Shown: positions 33,657 through 43,446 of the stretch, one piece after another
Numbering within the stretch: the first letter of the stretch is position 1
Layout of the letters: the number at the start of each line of letters is the position of its first letter
Source of the DNA: Roseiarcus sp963820795
Lineage (GTDB): Bacteria > Pseudomonadota > Alphaproteobacteria > Rhizobiales > Beijerinckiaceae
DNA: 64,000 nucleotides
NCBI GenBank assembly: GCA_963820795.1
Contig: CAWGBJ010000008.1
Span: 186,001 to 250,000 of the forward strand
Direction: 5' to 3'
Translations under genes and position numbers: made by a program
Notes under the pieces: generated by a model
What the model was told of the DNA's origin: nothing
The model's input: only the letters and a program-made list of their open reading frames with translations
Database searches by the model: none

Positions 33657-34967
33657 GTGTTGAAACGCGCGTGGCGGAGTGAGTCGCGGCGGTTGCGCTT
33701 TTGCGCGGCCGCCGCGATGGCCGGCGGACTTCTGCTGTCGGGCCAAGGGCATCTGTTGGCCGCATCGCAAAGGGCGCCTGCCGGCTTGGTGCCGTACACG
33801 CATCCGGTATACCACAATGGCAAGCGCATGCTGTGGCATGGGGCTTGGCGCGGCAGAGCCGGCCATGAATTTGCCAGATCGGCGCCGGCAAGGGCCGTAA
33901 TTGCCGCGAGGCCAGCGCCGCAATCGAACGGCTCGGCGATCAACGCGGCGCCACAGTCGCAGGCCCCCCAATCTCTCAAACCCTTCGCCATTCTCGCCGA
34001 CCCCGACGACCTTACCGCGAGCCGCATGGCCAAAGACTTTGTCGCGGTGCTCAACGATAAGGGCGCAGCAGGCAGGGCGATCGTCGGCCCCACCTCGCCG
34101 ACGGGCCTCGCCAGGGCTTCCCGGTCCGACATGGCCGATTTCGCCGTCGTGACGCTCGACAGCCTCCTCTCCAGCGTGAAGGAGGATCCGGATTGGACGA
34201 AACGCACGCCGCTCGTCACCCGCCTCGCGCCGGAAACGCTCGAGATCGTCGCCCCTCGCGAGGTCAAGGCGATCGGCGATCTCAGCGGCAAGACCGTGAG
34301 CTTCGGCGACCCCGAAAGCGCCACCGCAACGAGCGCGAGACTTCTGTTTTCGCGGCTCGGAATCACGGTCAATCCGATCTACGAGCCGCTGACGGAGGCG
34401 CTCGATGGCCTGTCTTCCGGCAAGCGCGCGGCGGTTGTCGTGCTCGGGGCCAAGGCGGCGCGGGCGCTCGATGGTTTCGGCGAAGATGGCGGTTATCATA
34501 TCGTCGCCATTCCCTGGTCGGACGGACTCGAAGACGTCTATGCGCCGGCGCGTGTCGCCGCCGCCGAGCGCCCCAACCTGGTCCGGGCGAACGATAGCGT
34601 CGAAACCCTGGCCGAGCCGCTGGCGCTGGTCGGGCTCGACGCGCCGACCGGCTCGCAGCGCGCGGATGCGATCGGCCGCCTCACGCGGGTGTTCTTCGAC
34701 AATTACGGCGTCCTTCTGAGCGACGACCGGGACGTGCACTGGCGAGACGTCAACCTCGCCGCCGATCCGTCTCCGCCCAGCGAGACATGGCCTCGGTTGG
34801 CTGCGGCGCAGGAATGGCTCGACGCCCACAAGTCGACGAGCGACGCCTCGCTTGACGCGTTCCGCGCGTCGGCGAAGATGGCTGCCGACTCCAGCGGGGG
34901 ACCGAAGGCCGAGGATTCGGATCGGCTCTACGAATCTCTGACCCGCTGGCGAAGCCTGATGCAGTAA
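33657..34967 (+). CDS. TAXI/NMT1-type periplasmic binding protein
   Basis: A 436-residue exported protein. A signal-peptide-like stretch (LRFCAAAAMAGGLLLSGQGHLLA) is followed by a long Pro/Ala-rich, probably disordered region to about residue 100. The folded part is a type 2 periplasmic binding domain of the TAXI group: DMADFAVVTLDSLLSSV, LETLEIVAPREVKAIGDLSGKTVSFGDP and ARLLFSRLGI. TAXI proteins usually serve TRAP transporters, but no TRAP membrane genes are near. The start could be the GTG at 33657 or the adjacent TTG. Together with the next two genes it forms a possible three-gene unit. Confidence 0.78.
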   Translation: MLKRAWRSESRRLRFCAAAAMAGGLLLSGQGHLLAASQRAPAGLVPYTHPVYHNGKRMLWHGAWRGRAGHEFARSAPARAVIAARPAPQSNGSAINAAPQSQAPQSLKPFAILADPDDLTASRMAKDFVAVLNDKGAAGRAIVGPTSPTGLARASRSDMADFAVVTLDSLLSSVKEDPDWTKRTPLVTRLAPETLEIVAPREVKAIGDLSGKTVSFGDPESATATSARLLFSRLGITVNPIYEPLTEALDGLSSGKRAAVVVLGAKAARALDGFGEDGGYHIVAIPWSDGLEDVYAPARVAAAERPNLVRANDSVETLAEPLALVGLDAPTGSQRADAIGRLTRVFFDNYGVLLSDDRDVHWRDVNLAADPSPPSETWPRLAAAQEWLDAHKSTSDASLDAFRASAKMAADSSGGPKAEDSDRLYESLTRWRSLMQ

Positions 34968-34993
34968 GGGAGGACGGAACGCTGCCAATCCAG

Positions 34994-35524
34994 TTGAAAG
35001 TTGTTGCCGGTCTCTTTGCGGGCCTTATCGTTGGATTTCTTATCGTGGCGTTTTGGCCGCGAATTGAGCCGTCGGCCACCCGGGAGAGGACCGCGGTCGA
35101 ACAGCCGGTTTTCGTAGCGCAGCCGGTCCTCCTGACGGAGAGGTCGGCGGCCGACGCCACTCACCCGAGGGAAGCGATCAACAAGCTGGCGAACGCGCTG
35201 CGGGGGCCGGCGATCGACGCCTCGCCCATCGCCTCGCTGTCGATTCCGATCGACGACGCGCGGCGCCTGTGCGCCGAAGGTCTCGTCGCGTTCGCCAAGG
35301 GCGATATCGCGACGGCTCGCGCCTTCTTGCAGCGCGCCGCCGAGGGTGGCGACGCCCGAGCATTGATGGCGCTTGGCGACACTTACGACCCCACGACGCT
35401 CGCGCATCTCGGCGCGGTCGGCATCAAGGGCGACGAAGCCGCCGCGCGCAACTATTATTCACGCGCGCTGGCCGCCGGCGTCGGCGGAGCGCGGGAGCGG
35501 ATCGCCGCGCTTGCGTCGAAGTAG
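34994..35524 (+). CDS. Membrane-anchored TPR/Sel1-like protein
   Basis: A 176-residue protein starting at a TTG (34994). An N-terminal hydrophobic helix (VVAGLFAGLIVGFLIVAFWP) anchors it, and the C-terminal 90 residues carry two Sel1/TPR-like helical repeats (LCAEGLVAFAKGDIATARAFLQRAAEGGDARALMALGD and a similar NYYSRALAAG repeat). Such domains mediate protein-protein contacts at the membrane or in the periplasm. It begins 26 bases after the TAXI protein gene, so the two are probably co-transcribed. No specific function can be given. Confidence 0.72.
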   Translation: MKVVAGLFAGLIVGFLIVAFWPRIEPSATRERTAVEQPVFVAQPVLLTERSAADATHPREAINKLANALRGPAIDASPIASLSIPIDDARRLCAEGLVAFAKGDIATARAFLQRAAEGGDARALMALGDTYDPTTLAHLGAVGIKGDEAAARNYYSRALAAGVGGARERIAALASK

Positions 35525-35543
35525 AACCGCGAGGCGTCAGCGA

Positions 35544-35834
35544 ATGGCGAACCTCTGGCGACACGCCAACCGCAGCTTGTTCGTTGCAGCGGTCGCGGCC
35601 GCGACGGCTTCCGGGCCCGGCTTGCCGATTGCTCGCGCAGCCGCGGCGACCTATGTGGTCGACAACTGGCCGTCCGACATCGATAACATTCCCTGCAGCG
35701 CGTGGACGAAAAGCACCGACGGAACCTGGGTCCTCTCCGGTTCGATCAAGCTCGGCGCTTCGGTCGTGGACAATGTCGGCTTCAAGGGCGATACGCCTGC
35801 CCGCATGATCGAAAAGAGATGCGGGCGCAAGTAG
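35544..35834 (+). CDS. Small exported protein, unknown
   Basis: A 96-residue protein with a signal peptide (SLFVAAVAAATASGPGLPIARA) and a mature part of about 65 residues with two cysteines (IPCSAW and EKRCGR) that may form a disulphide. I do not recognise the family. ATG 35544 is 19 bases after the previous stop, so it probably belongs to the same transcript as the TAXI and TPR genes. It is convergent with pckA, separated by 11 bases. Confidence 0.68.
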   Translation: MANLWRHANRSLFVAAVAAATASGPGLPIARAAAATYVVDNWPSDIDNIPCSAWTKSTDGTWVLSGSIKLGASVVDNVGFKGDTPARMIEKRCGRK

Positions 35835-35845
35835 GCGTCACGCGC

Positions 35846-37459
<1,614 letters not shown>

Positions 37460-37669
37460 CGCAATGGTCCCTCCCGATTGACCCGTCCTACATGAACGTC
37501 GCGTCCCGTTGAACCGATCGAATGAGCAGGCAACGGGGTTAGACCTTTTCCGAACAATCGTGCATCCGCCCTACGACCGACGCGGCGTTTTGCCGCGGTC
37601 GGCGGGCCGGCGCAAGCCTCGCCGAGGTTAACGCGCGGAACGCGAAAACCGCTCAGGCGTTTTGCGCCC

Positions 37670-38578
37670 ATGATGCTTGACCAAAGCCGACAGGGAAATA
37701 GCGCTCTTTCCGAAATTTGCGTGGATCCTCCGTTGAGCGCGCTGGGACCTCCGCCCCGGCGTGAGATCCAGGCCCCGGGTCTGCTCCTGCAATTGCTCGA
37801 GGTCCGGGCGCTGTGGGAACATTATGCCGCTGTCGCGCTGCGACCGGTGTGGAGCGCCGCCGCGAAGGGGGACGGGCATCCCGTCCTGGTGCTGCCTGGG
37901 CTCGCCGCGGGCGACGCGAGCACCGCGATCCTGCGTCGTTTCCTGCGTTCGCGCGGCTACGCCGCGGTCGGCTGGGGCCAGGGCGTCAACCTCGGGCTGC
38001 GCCAGGGCGTTTTCGAGCGTGTGCACGCGACGTTGCGCGCGCTTCGGCTCGAGCATGGCCGCTCTGTCAGCATTGTTGGCTGGAGCCTCGGCGGACTCTA
38101 CGCGCGCGAGCTCGCCAAGCTGTCGCCGGAGCTGGTGCGTCTCGTCATCACCCTCGGTTCGCCCTTCACCGGCAATCCGCGCGAAACGAACGCCTGGCGA
38201 CTCTACGAAGTCGCCAGCGGGTGTCGCGTCGGCCCGGAAGATTTCAGCAGGCTCTTGAGGATGCCGCCGCCGGCGCCGACCACCTCGATCTGGAGCCCGA
38301 CGGACGGCGTCGTTTCCTGGCGCTGCAGCGTCGAGACGCGGCGCGAGCTGGCGGAGAACATCGTCGTCGACTCGAGCCACATGGGTCTCGGGGCGCATCC
38401 GGCCGCCCTTTTTGCCGTGGCCGACCGCCTTGCCCAGCCGGAGGGCGATTGGGCGCCCTTCCACCGCCGCGGCTGGCGGCGTTTCGTGTATTACGATCCG
38501 GCGAAGCTCGCCGCCGCGCGTCCCGCCCCGGCGGCGCACAGGCTTCCTGGCCATTCGACCTCCCTGGGAAAATCATAG
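37670..38578 (+). CDS. Alpha/beta hydrolase, paralogue A
   Basis: A 302-residue serine hydrolase without a clear signal peptide. VLVLPGLAAGDAST forms the oxyanion region, the nucleophile elbow is GWSLGG with Ser139, SPTDGVVSWRC supplies the likely acid and VVDSSHMGLGAHPAAL the histidine. This late His plus HxGLG pattern is shared with the gene at 38634-39482 on the other strand. The length and hydrophobic patch at GLLLQLLEVRALWEHYAAVA suggest membrane association. A triacylglycerol- or PHA-type lipase activity is conceivable, but nothing specific can be claimed. Confidence 0.8.
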   Translation: MMLDQSRQGNSALSEICVDPPLSALGPPPRREIQAPGLLLQLLEVRALWEHYAAVALRPVWSAAAKGDGHPVLVLPGLAAGDASTAILRRFLRSRGYAAVGWGQGVNLGLRQGVFERVHATLRALRLEHGRSVSIVGWSLGGLYARELAKLSPELVRLVITLGSPFTGNPRETNAWRLYEVASGCRVGPEDFSRLLRMPPPAPTTSIWSPTDGVVSWRCSVETRRELAENIVVDSSHMGLGAHPAALFAVADRLAQPEGDWAPFHRRGWRRFVYYDPAKLAAARPAPAAHRLPGHSTSLGKS

Positions 38579-38633
38579 CCGCGAAAGCCCCGCGCATGCG
38601 CAGCCGGAGGCGGCGCGCGATCGAGGCGACGGG

Positions 38634-39482
38634 TCAATCGCCGGACCGGTCTCCGGGCAAGAACCTCGCGGCGTGAGCGCTCGGACGAAACGGCGTCCAT
38701 CGGTCGAGAGGCTGCGCCAGCCGGTCTGCGATGACCCAGAACGCCGCCGGATTGAAGCCGAGGCCGATGTGCGGGCCCCGCACTTCCACATTTTCGCTGA
38801 ATGGTCCTTCCGCCTGACGGCACGCTTGCCAGGCTACGATTCCATCCGACCGGCTGTAGATCGAGGTGCTGGGAACCGGCAGCGGGTCTGCGAGACGGCG
38901 CAGTCCTTCCGGCGACTGCGCCATCAGCCCTTCGCCCGTCACCAAGCGCCAGCCGGCGACGACATTGGTCGCCGCCGGCGCGGCGAAAGGGCTTCCCATG
39001 GTGATGACCAGGCGGACCGAATTGGGCGCCATCCGCGTCGCTTCCCGCGCGATGATGCCACCCCGGCTCAAGCCGACGACGCTGACCGGCGTCCCGCTCG
39101 AGGCGTGGAGCGAACGGATCTGGGCCGCGACGGCGGGCAGGTCCACGCCCGCCGGACGGTCGTTGCGCCCGAGTTTCCAGCCGGAGGTCTGATAACCGAG
39201 GACCCTGAGATAGCAGCGGATCGCAACGGTCGAACGATCGGTTGTGTTCAGACCGGGAAGGACGATCACGGCCTGCGGCTCGCCACGGCGGGCGCTTGCC
39301 AGCAAGGGCCCGGCCGCCAGCAAGGCGCCGATGCTGAAAAGGCCACGCGCCTCCAGCGCGAAGAGCCGCGCCGAGGGAGGCGAGACCGGAGCCTCCGGGT
39401 CCAGCATCCTGAGGCTGCGGTTTGAGCCGACGCGCGAATGCTGGCTGCCGCCAATCCTGCGTCGTGGAAACATCTGTTGCAT
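38634..39482 (-). CDS. Alpha/beta hydrolase, paralogue B
   Basis: A 282-residue hydrolase homologous along its whole length to the convergent neighbour: VIVLPGLNTTDRST, GLSRGG with Ser139, RLVITMGSPF, SRSDGIVAWQAC and HIGLGFNPAA all line up with it. A hydrophobic stretch (RGLFSIGALLAAGPLLASA) near residue 50 could be a membrane anchor. Upstream of the ATG at 39482 lies the start region of a small secreted peptide on the other strand. The two genes end 55 bases apart, tail to tail, so they arose by inverted duplication or by insertion of a related gene. Substrate unknown. Confidence 0.8.
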   Translation of the reverse strand: MQQMFPRRRIGGSQHSRVGSNRSLRMLDPEAPVSPPSARLFALEARGLFSIGALLAAGPLLASARRGEPQAVIVLPGLNTTDRSTVAIRCYLRVLGYQTSGWKLGRNDRPAGVDLPAVAAQIRSLHASSGTPVSVVGLSRGGIIAREATRMAPNSVRLVITMGSPFAAPAATNVVAGWRLVTGEGLMAQSPEGLRRLADPLPVPSTSIYSRSDGIVAWQACRQAEGPFSENVEVRGPHIGLGFNPAAFWVIADRLAQPLDRWTPFRPSAHAARFLPGDRSGD

Positions 39483-39504
39483 CGTCTCCGGGGGGTGCTA
39501 CACT
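39477..39504 (+). promoter_or_regulatory. Possible sigma-70 promoter of the small peptide gene
   Basis: TTGCAT (39477-39482) and TACACT (39499-39504) are separated by 16 bases and end 29 bases before the ATG at 39534. The -35 element overlaps the start of the divergent hydrolase gene. Sequence match only. Confidence 0.35.
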
Positions 39505-39533
39505 TTCTTGCCTGAACGACGAAGGAGGCAAGA

Positions 39534-39692
39534 ATGCGCTCTATGCTAATCGGACTCCTGCTCGGCTGCGGCCTGGCGGCGATCGTCGCGCCTGCGCTGG
39601 CGTGCAACTTCGGCACGTCGGCTTCGAATGACAAGGCGTCGTCGCAGCAGACGGCGCAGTCTCAAACGCAGGGGGACGTCGGCTCGAACTGA
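39534..39692 (+). CDS. Tiny secreted peptide
   Basis: A 52-residue peptide with an excellent GAAGGAGG ribosome-binding site seven bases before its ATG. The first 23 residues (MLIGLLLGCGLAAIVAPALA core) form a signal sequence, and the mature part of about 29 residues is polar, with a single cysteine directly after the cleavage site (ACNFGTS) and many Ser/Gln/Thr. The Ala-Cys could also make it a lipoprotein, though the lipobox is not perfect. No family is recognised. It is easily missed because of its size, but the ribosome-binding site and export signal argue for expression. Confidence 0.6.
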   Translation: MRSMLIGLLLGCGLAAIVAPALACNFGTSASNDKASSQQTAQSQTQGDVGSN

Positions 39693-39826
39693 CGTCCGAC
39701 TCGTCTTTGACGACAAGCCGCTTCGCGCGCTGTCGCGGGGCGGCTTCTTTGCGCCTCGCTTGAGGGCCCCAGCCGGCGCAAGAGCCAAGACTCAGGGGCG
39801 GCGCCCGGCGAAATGAACCAGCCGGC

Positions 39827-40702
39827 ATGAGCGATACGACGACGCCCGATGAAGCGCTGCGCGCCGCCATTGAGCGCCTCGGTTCGCTGCGGGCGGGGTC
39901 GCTTGCGGTCAGTTTCCTTGGCGACTGCATCCTGCCGCGCGGAAGCGACGTCGGCGTGGCCGCCATCACTGCGGTGCTGGCGGCCTTCGGGATCGAGCCG
40001 GGCGTCACCCGCACCGCGATGTCGAGGCTGGCGAGCGACGGCTGGGTCAGCCGCGAGAGGGCCGGCCGCAATACTTTTTATCAGCTGACGCCGATCGCGC
40101 TCTTCGAGTCGCAGGCCGCCTCGCGGCGCATCTACGCTGCTCGGCAGCCTGAGGATCCCTGCGCCTGGCGCCTCTATCTTGTCGCCGGTCTGTCGAAGAC
40201 CGAACAGGCGCGTCTGCGCTCCTTGTTGCAACACCGCGGCGCGGCGGAACTGGGTTCGCAGCTCTGGATTATTCCCGCGGGCGAGGAATCGCGCGACCTC
40301 CCACCGGCGATTGCGCTGACCGCCGCCCCCCTGCCCGATGGAGAAGCGCGGCTCGTCGTCGAGCGCGCTTTCGACCTCGCGGCGCTGGCCAACGATTACG
40401 CGAACTTCACCGCCGCCTTCGCCCCGGTGATGTCAAGGCTGAGAGCGGGAGGCAAGCCAACCGGCCTCCCGGCGGTCGCGATGCGCGTGCTGGTCATCCA
40501 CGCCTTCCGCCGCATTGTCCTGCGCGATCCGCTCATCCCGTCCCCTTACCTCCCCGACGACTGGCCCGGGATCGCGGCGCGGGAAACGACGGCGGCGATC
40601 TGGCGCGCGCTCTTCCGCCCGTCCGAGGATTGGCTCGACGCCAATGCAGCCTCGGCCCACGGGCCCCTCCCGCCCCGCTCGATCGCCTGGCAGGGGTTCT
40701 AA
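39827..40702 (+). CDS. paaX: PaaX-family repressor of phenylacetate catabolism
   Basis: GntR-like regulator that represses paa genes until phenylacetyl-CoA binds. The 291-residue length is typical. The N-terminal winged helix shows SLAVSFLGDCILPRG, ALAAFGIEPGVTRTAMSRLASDGWVSRERAGRNTFYQLTP, and the C-terminal part has the PaaX/CRISPR-Cas2-like fold and the tail FRRIVLRDPLIPSPYLPDDWPG. It stands directly upstream of paaABCDE in the same direction, with a promoter-like region between. I see no other regulator in the cluster. Confidence 0.93.
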   Translation: MSDTTTPDEALRAAIERLGSLRAGSLAVSFLGDCILPRGSDVGVAAITAVLAAFGIEPGVTRTAMSRLASDGWVSRERAGRNTFYQLTPIALFESQAASRRIYAARQPEDPCAWRLYLVAGLSKTEQARLRSLLQHRGAAELGSQLWIIPAGEESRDLPPAIALTAAPLPDGEARLVVERAFDLAALANDYANFTAAFAPVMSRLRAGGKPTGLPAVAMRVLVIHAFRRIVLRDPLIPSPYLPDDWPGIAARETTAAIWRALFRPSEDWLDANAASAHGPLPPRSIAWQGF

Positions 40703-40745
40703 TTCGGAGCACAGGAGCGCGCGGGCGATGCGTTACATTTTTTTC

Positions 40746-40773
40746 TTGCATCTGACATATTATGATGCATAAT
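40746..40773 (+). promoter_or_regulatory. Promoter and inverted repeat before paaA
   Basis: TTGCAT (40746-40751) and CATAAT (40768-40773) form a sigma-70-type promoter with a 16-base spacer. The inverted repeat TGCATC-N11-GATGCA (40747-40769) overlaps both elements and is a plausible PaaX operator. The AT content is much higher than in the flanking genes. The PaaX link is inferred from the neighbouring gene. Confidence 0.55.
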
Positions 40774-40852
40774 GCGCCCGCAAATCCGGCTGGCGGGCAA
40801 CGGCCTAGGGCCGAGCTGGAACAAGAGCCGAGCAGGAAACGGCAGGAAACGC

Positions 40853-41844
40853 ATGTACGCCCAGGCGCTGAACGCCAAAGATCTTACGCCGATCATCGCG
40901 GAAGACCCGGTCAAGCTTGCCGCTTTCCAGGCGCGCATCGACGCGGAGGAGAAGATCGAGCCGAACGACTGGATGCCGGAACAATACCGGCGCACGCTGG
41001 TCCGGCAGATCTCGCAGCACGCTCATTCGGAAATCATCGGCATGCAGCCGGAGGGCAACTGGCTGACGCGCGCGCCGACCTTCAAGCGCAAGGCGCAGCT
41101 GCTCGCCAAGATCCAGGACGAAGCCGGGCACGGCCTCTATCTCTATGCAGCCGCCGAGACGCTCGGGCGTCACGCGCGAGGACCTCTACGAGCAATTGCT
41201 CTCGGGCCGCGCCAAATATTCGTCGATCTTCAATTACCCGACGCTGAACTACGCCGACATGGGCGCGATCGGCTGGCTTGTCGACGGCGCGGCGATCATG
41301 AACCAGATCCCCCTCTGTCGTTGCAGCTACGGGCCCTACGCCCGGGCGATGATCCTCATCTGCAAGGAGGAATCGTTCCACCAGCGGCAGGGCTACGACA
41401 TCATGATCGCGATGTGCCGTGGGACGCCCGACCAGCGCGAGATGGCGCAGGATGCGCTGAACCGCTTCTGGTGGCCATCTTTGATGATGTTCGGCCCGCA
41501 CGATTCGAACAGCACCCATTCGGAGCTGTCGATGAAGTGGAAGATCAAGCGGTTTTCCAATGACGGCCTGCGGCAGAAGTTTCTCGACGCCACCGTGCCG
41601 CAGGCGCGGTTACCTCGGCCTCTCGATCCCCGATCCGGAGCTCGCTTTCGACGATACGGCGGGCCATTGGCGCCATGGGCCGATCGACTGGGACGAATTC
41701 GCGCGCGTCCTCGCCGGCGAAGGACCGTGCAACCGGCAGCGCATGAAATATCGGCGGCAAGCCGAGGCGGATGGGGCCTGGGTTCGCGAAGCAGCCGCCG
41801 CCTACTCTGTGAAGCAGCGGCTTCTTGCGGATCGGGCGGCCTGA
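40853..41844 (+). pseudogene. paaA: Phenylacetyl-CoA epoxidase subunit PaaA, two frameshifts
   Basis: Catalytic diiron subunit of phenylacetyl-CoA 1,2-epoxidase. The ATG at 40853 begins MYAQALNAKDLTP. The first frame reads to LYLYAAAETLG and ends near 41170, where one extra G (GGG in place of GG) shifts it. The second frame carries the diiron EExxH-type CKEESFHQRQGYDIM and continues to DATVPQAR near 41605, where an extra T is needed to explain the shift into YLGLSIPDPELAFDD, ending at 41844. With both single-base insertions removed, a full-length protein of about 330 residues with no other damage results. As written, PaaA is truncated after about 110 residues and the epoxidase cannot work. 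Confidence 0.88.
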
Positions 41845-41870
41845 AGCGCCTTCCCTTGGAGGACAAGACA

Positions 41871-42158
41871 ATGACCGAATCGGCGACGCCGCTCTGGGAA
41901 GTGTTCCTCCGGCCGCGCAACGGTCTCGCCCACCGCCATGTCGGCTCCCTGCATGCGCATGACGCGACCATGGCGCTGCAGAACGCCCGCGACGTCTACA
42001 CGCGGCGGGGCGAGACGCTGTCGATCTGGGTCGTTCCGTCGTCGGCGATCGTCGCCTCCGATCCGGGCGAGAAAGACATGATGTTCGAGCCGACCGCCTC
42101 CAAGATCTACCGGCATCCGACCTTTTACGAGGTGCCGGACGAAGTCGGCGACATGTGA
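41871..42158 (+). CDS. paaB: Phenylacetyl-CoA epoxidase subunit PaaB
   Basis: Small subunit of 95 residues bridging the PaaAC heterodimers in the epoxidase complex. The sequence LWEVFLRPRNGLAHRHVGSLHA and the tail YRHPTFYEVPDEVGDM match the family closely. The ATG at 41871 has GGAGGACAA in front. Intact, between the frameshifted paaA and paaC. Without those two subunits it would have no function. Confidence 0.93.
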   Translation: MTESATPLWEVFLRPRNGLAHRHVGSLHAHDATMALQNARDVYTRRGETLSIWVVPSSAIVASDPGEKDMMFEPTASKIYRHPTFYEVPDEVGDM

Positions 42159-42167
42159 GCCTCGCCG

Positions 42168-42930
42168 ATGCGCGCCTACTCCGACACAAGCTCCGACTGG
42201 CTCGTGCGTCTCGGCGACGCCACGCTCATCCTCGGTCATCGCCTCAGCGAGTGGCTGTCGCGGGCGCCGACGCTCGAGGAAGACATCGCGCTGGCGAATT
42301 TGAGCCTCGACCTGATCGGTCAGACGCGAGCTTTCTATACGCGGGCCTGCGAGCTCGACGAAAGCTTGGGCGACGAAAACCTCCTCGCCTATCGTCGCGC
42401 CGGAGCCGGATTATCGCAATCCGCTGCTGGTCGAGCAGCCGAACGGCAATTTCGCCGATACGATGGCGCGCCACTTGATCTTCTCCGCCTACGCCGCTCC
42501 GCTGTACGAGAAGCTCGCCGCATCGAAAGATCGCGAAACGGCCGGCATCGCGACCCGCTCGTCGCGCGAGATGACCTATCATCTGCGTCACACCGGCGAG
42601 TGGATAATCCGGCTCGGCGGCGGCACGGCGGAGAGCCATGAAAGGGCGCAAGCAGCGCTCGACGACCTTTGGCCCTATGCGGCCGAGCTCTTCGAGGCCG
42701 ACGATCTCGATCGCGACGTCGCGGCTTCCGGATTCGGCGTCGACCCGTCGACGCTGCGCGACGACTTCGACAAGACAATTGACGCGATTCTCGCCCGCGC
42801 GACCTTGAGGGCGCCGGCGGCTCACCGTGGGCAGCGCGGCGGAAAGCGCGGCGAGCACAGCGAGCACTTCGGCCACATTCTGGCGCAGATGCAGTTCCTG
42901 CAGCGCGCCTATCCGGATGCGCGCTGGTGA
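42168..42930 (+). pseudogene. paaC: Phenylacetyl-CoA epoxidase subunit PaaC, one frameshift
   Basis: Structural ferritin-like subunit that pairs with PaaA. ATG 42168; the first frame gives WLVRLGDATLILGHRLSEWL, ALANLSLDLIGQTRAFYTRA and reaches LLAYRRA. Near 42395-42405 one extra base shifts the frame; the restored frame continues PEPDYRNPLLVEQPNGNFADT, MTYHLRHTGEWIIRLGGGT and ends QRAYPDARW at 42930. Apart from this shift, the protein is complete at about 253 residues. The stop overlaps the paaD start by four bases, so gene order and coupling are intact. Confidence 0.88.
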
Positions 42931-43436
42931 GCGCGCTCGCTCCCGACGCCGCAGCTCGCGCCGAGGCCGCCCGCAGAGCGTGCGCGCGCGTGACCGATCC
43001 GGAAGTGCCGGTTCTCACCATCGCCGATCTCGGCATTTTGCACGAAGTCGACGTCGACGAGCGCGGCCGGGCGACGGTCACGATTCTTCCGACCTATTCC
43101 GGCTGTCCGGCGATGGGCGTCATCGCGCTTGCGATCGAGACGGAGCTTGCCAGGGAGGGCTTCGAAGACGTGCGCGTCGCCTTGACCCACGCGCCGGCCT
43201 GGACGACCGCTCGTATGAGCGAGGCGGCGCGCGAGAAGCTGCGCGCCTGCGGGATTTCGCCGCCCGAGCGCGCTTCCGGCAAGCGCGCCCTTTTCGAGCC
43301 ATCCGCCGATGTCGCCTGTCCGCGCTGCGGCTCGAATGACACGGAGCGTGTCTCCGAATTCGGTTCGACCGCGTGCAAGGCGTTGTGGCGCTGCCGGGCA
43401 TGCCGCGAGCCGTTTGAGCACTTCAAGTGCGTCTGA
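42927..43436 (+). CDS. paaD: PaaD, epoxidase maturation factor
   Basis: DUF59/MIP18-type protein thought to help assemble the iron centres of the epoxidase. The 169-residue protein has VTDPEVPVLTIADLGILHEVDV and TPTYSGCPAMG-like PTYSGCPAMGVIAL, plus a C-terminal zinc-ribbon with two Cys pairs (CPRCGS and CRACREPF) ending in FKCV. Both domains are typical of PaaD. Intact; starts within the paaC stop. Confidence 0.92.
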   Translation: MSALAPDAAARAEAARRACARVTDPEVPVLTIADLGILHEVDVDERGRATVTILPTYSGCPAMGVIALAIETELAREGFEDVRVALTHAPAWTTARMSEAAREKLRACGISPPERASGKRALFEPSADVACPRCGSNDTERVSEFGSTACKALWRCRACREPFEHFKCV

Positions 43437-43446
43437 GCCGCGAGCC

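Noticed and set aside
33126..34988. A 620-codon frame on the minus strand over the addA end and the TAXI gene
   Set aside because: It crosses two real plus-strand genes with conserved motifs and has no domain of its own.
40853..42930. Programmed ribosomal frameshifting in paaA and paaC
   Set aside because: No slippery heptamer or downstream pseudoknot is apparent, and these families are not known to use it.
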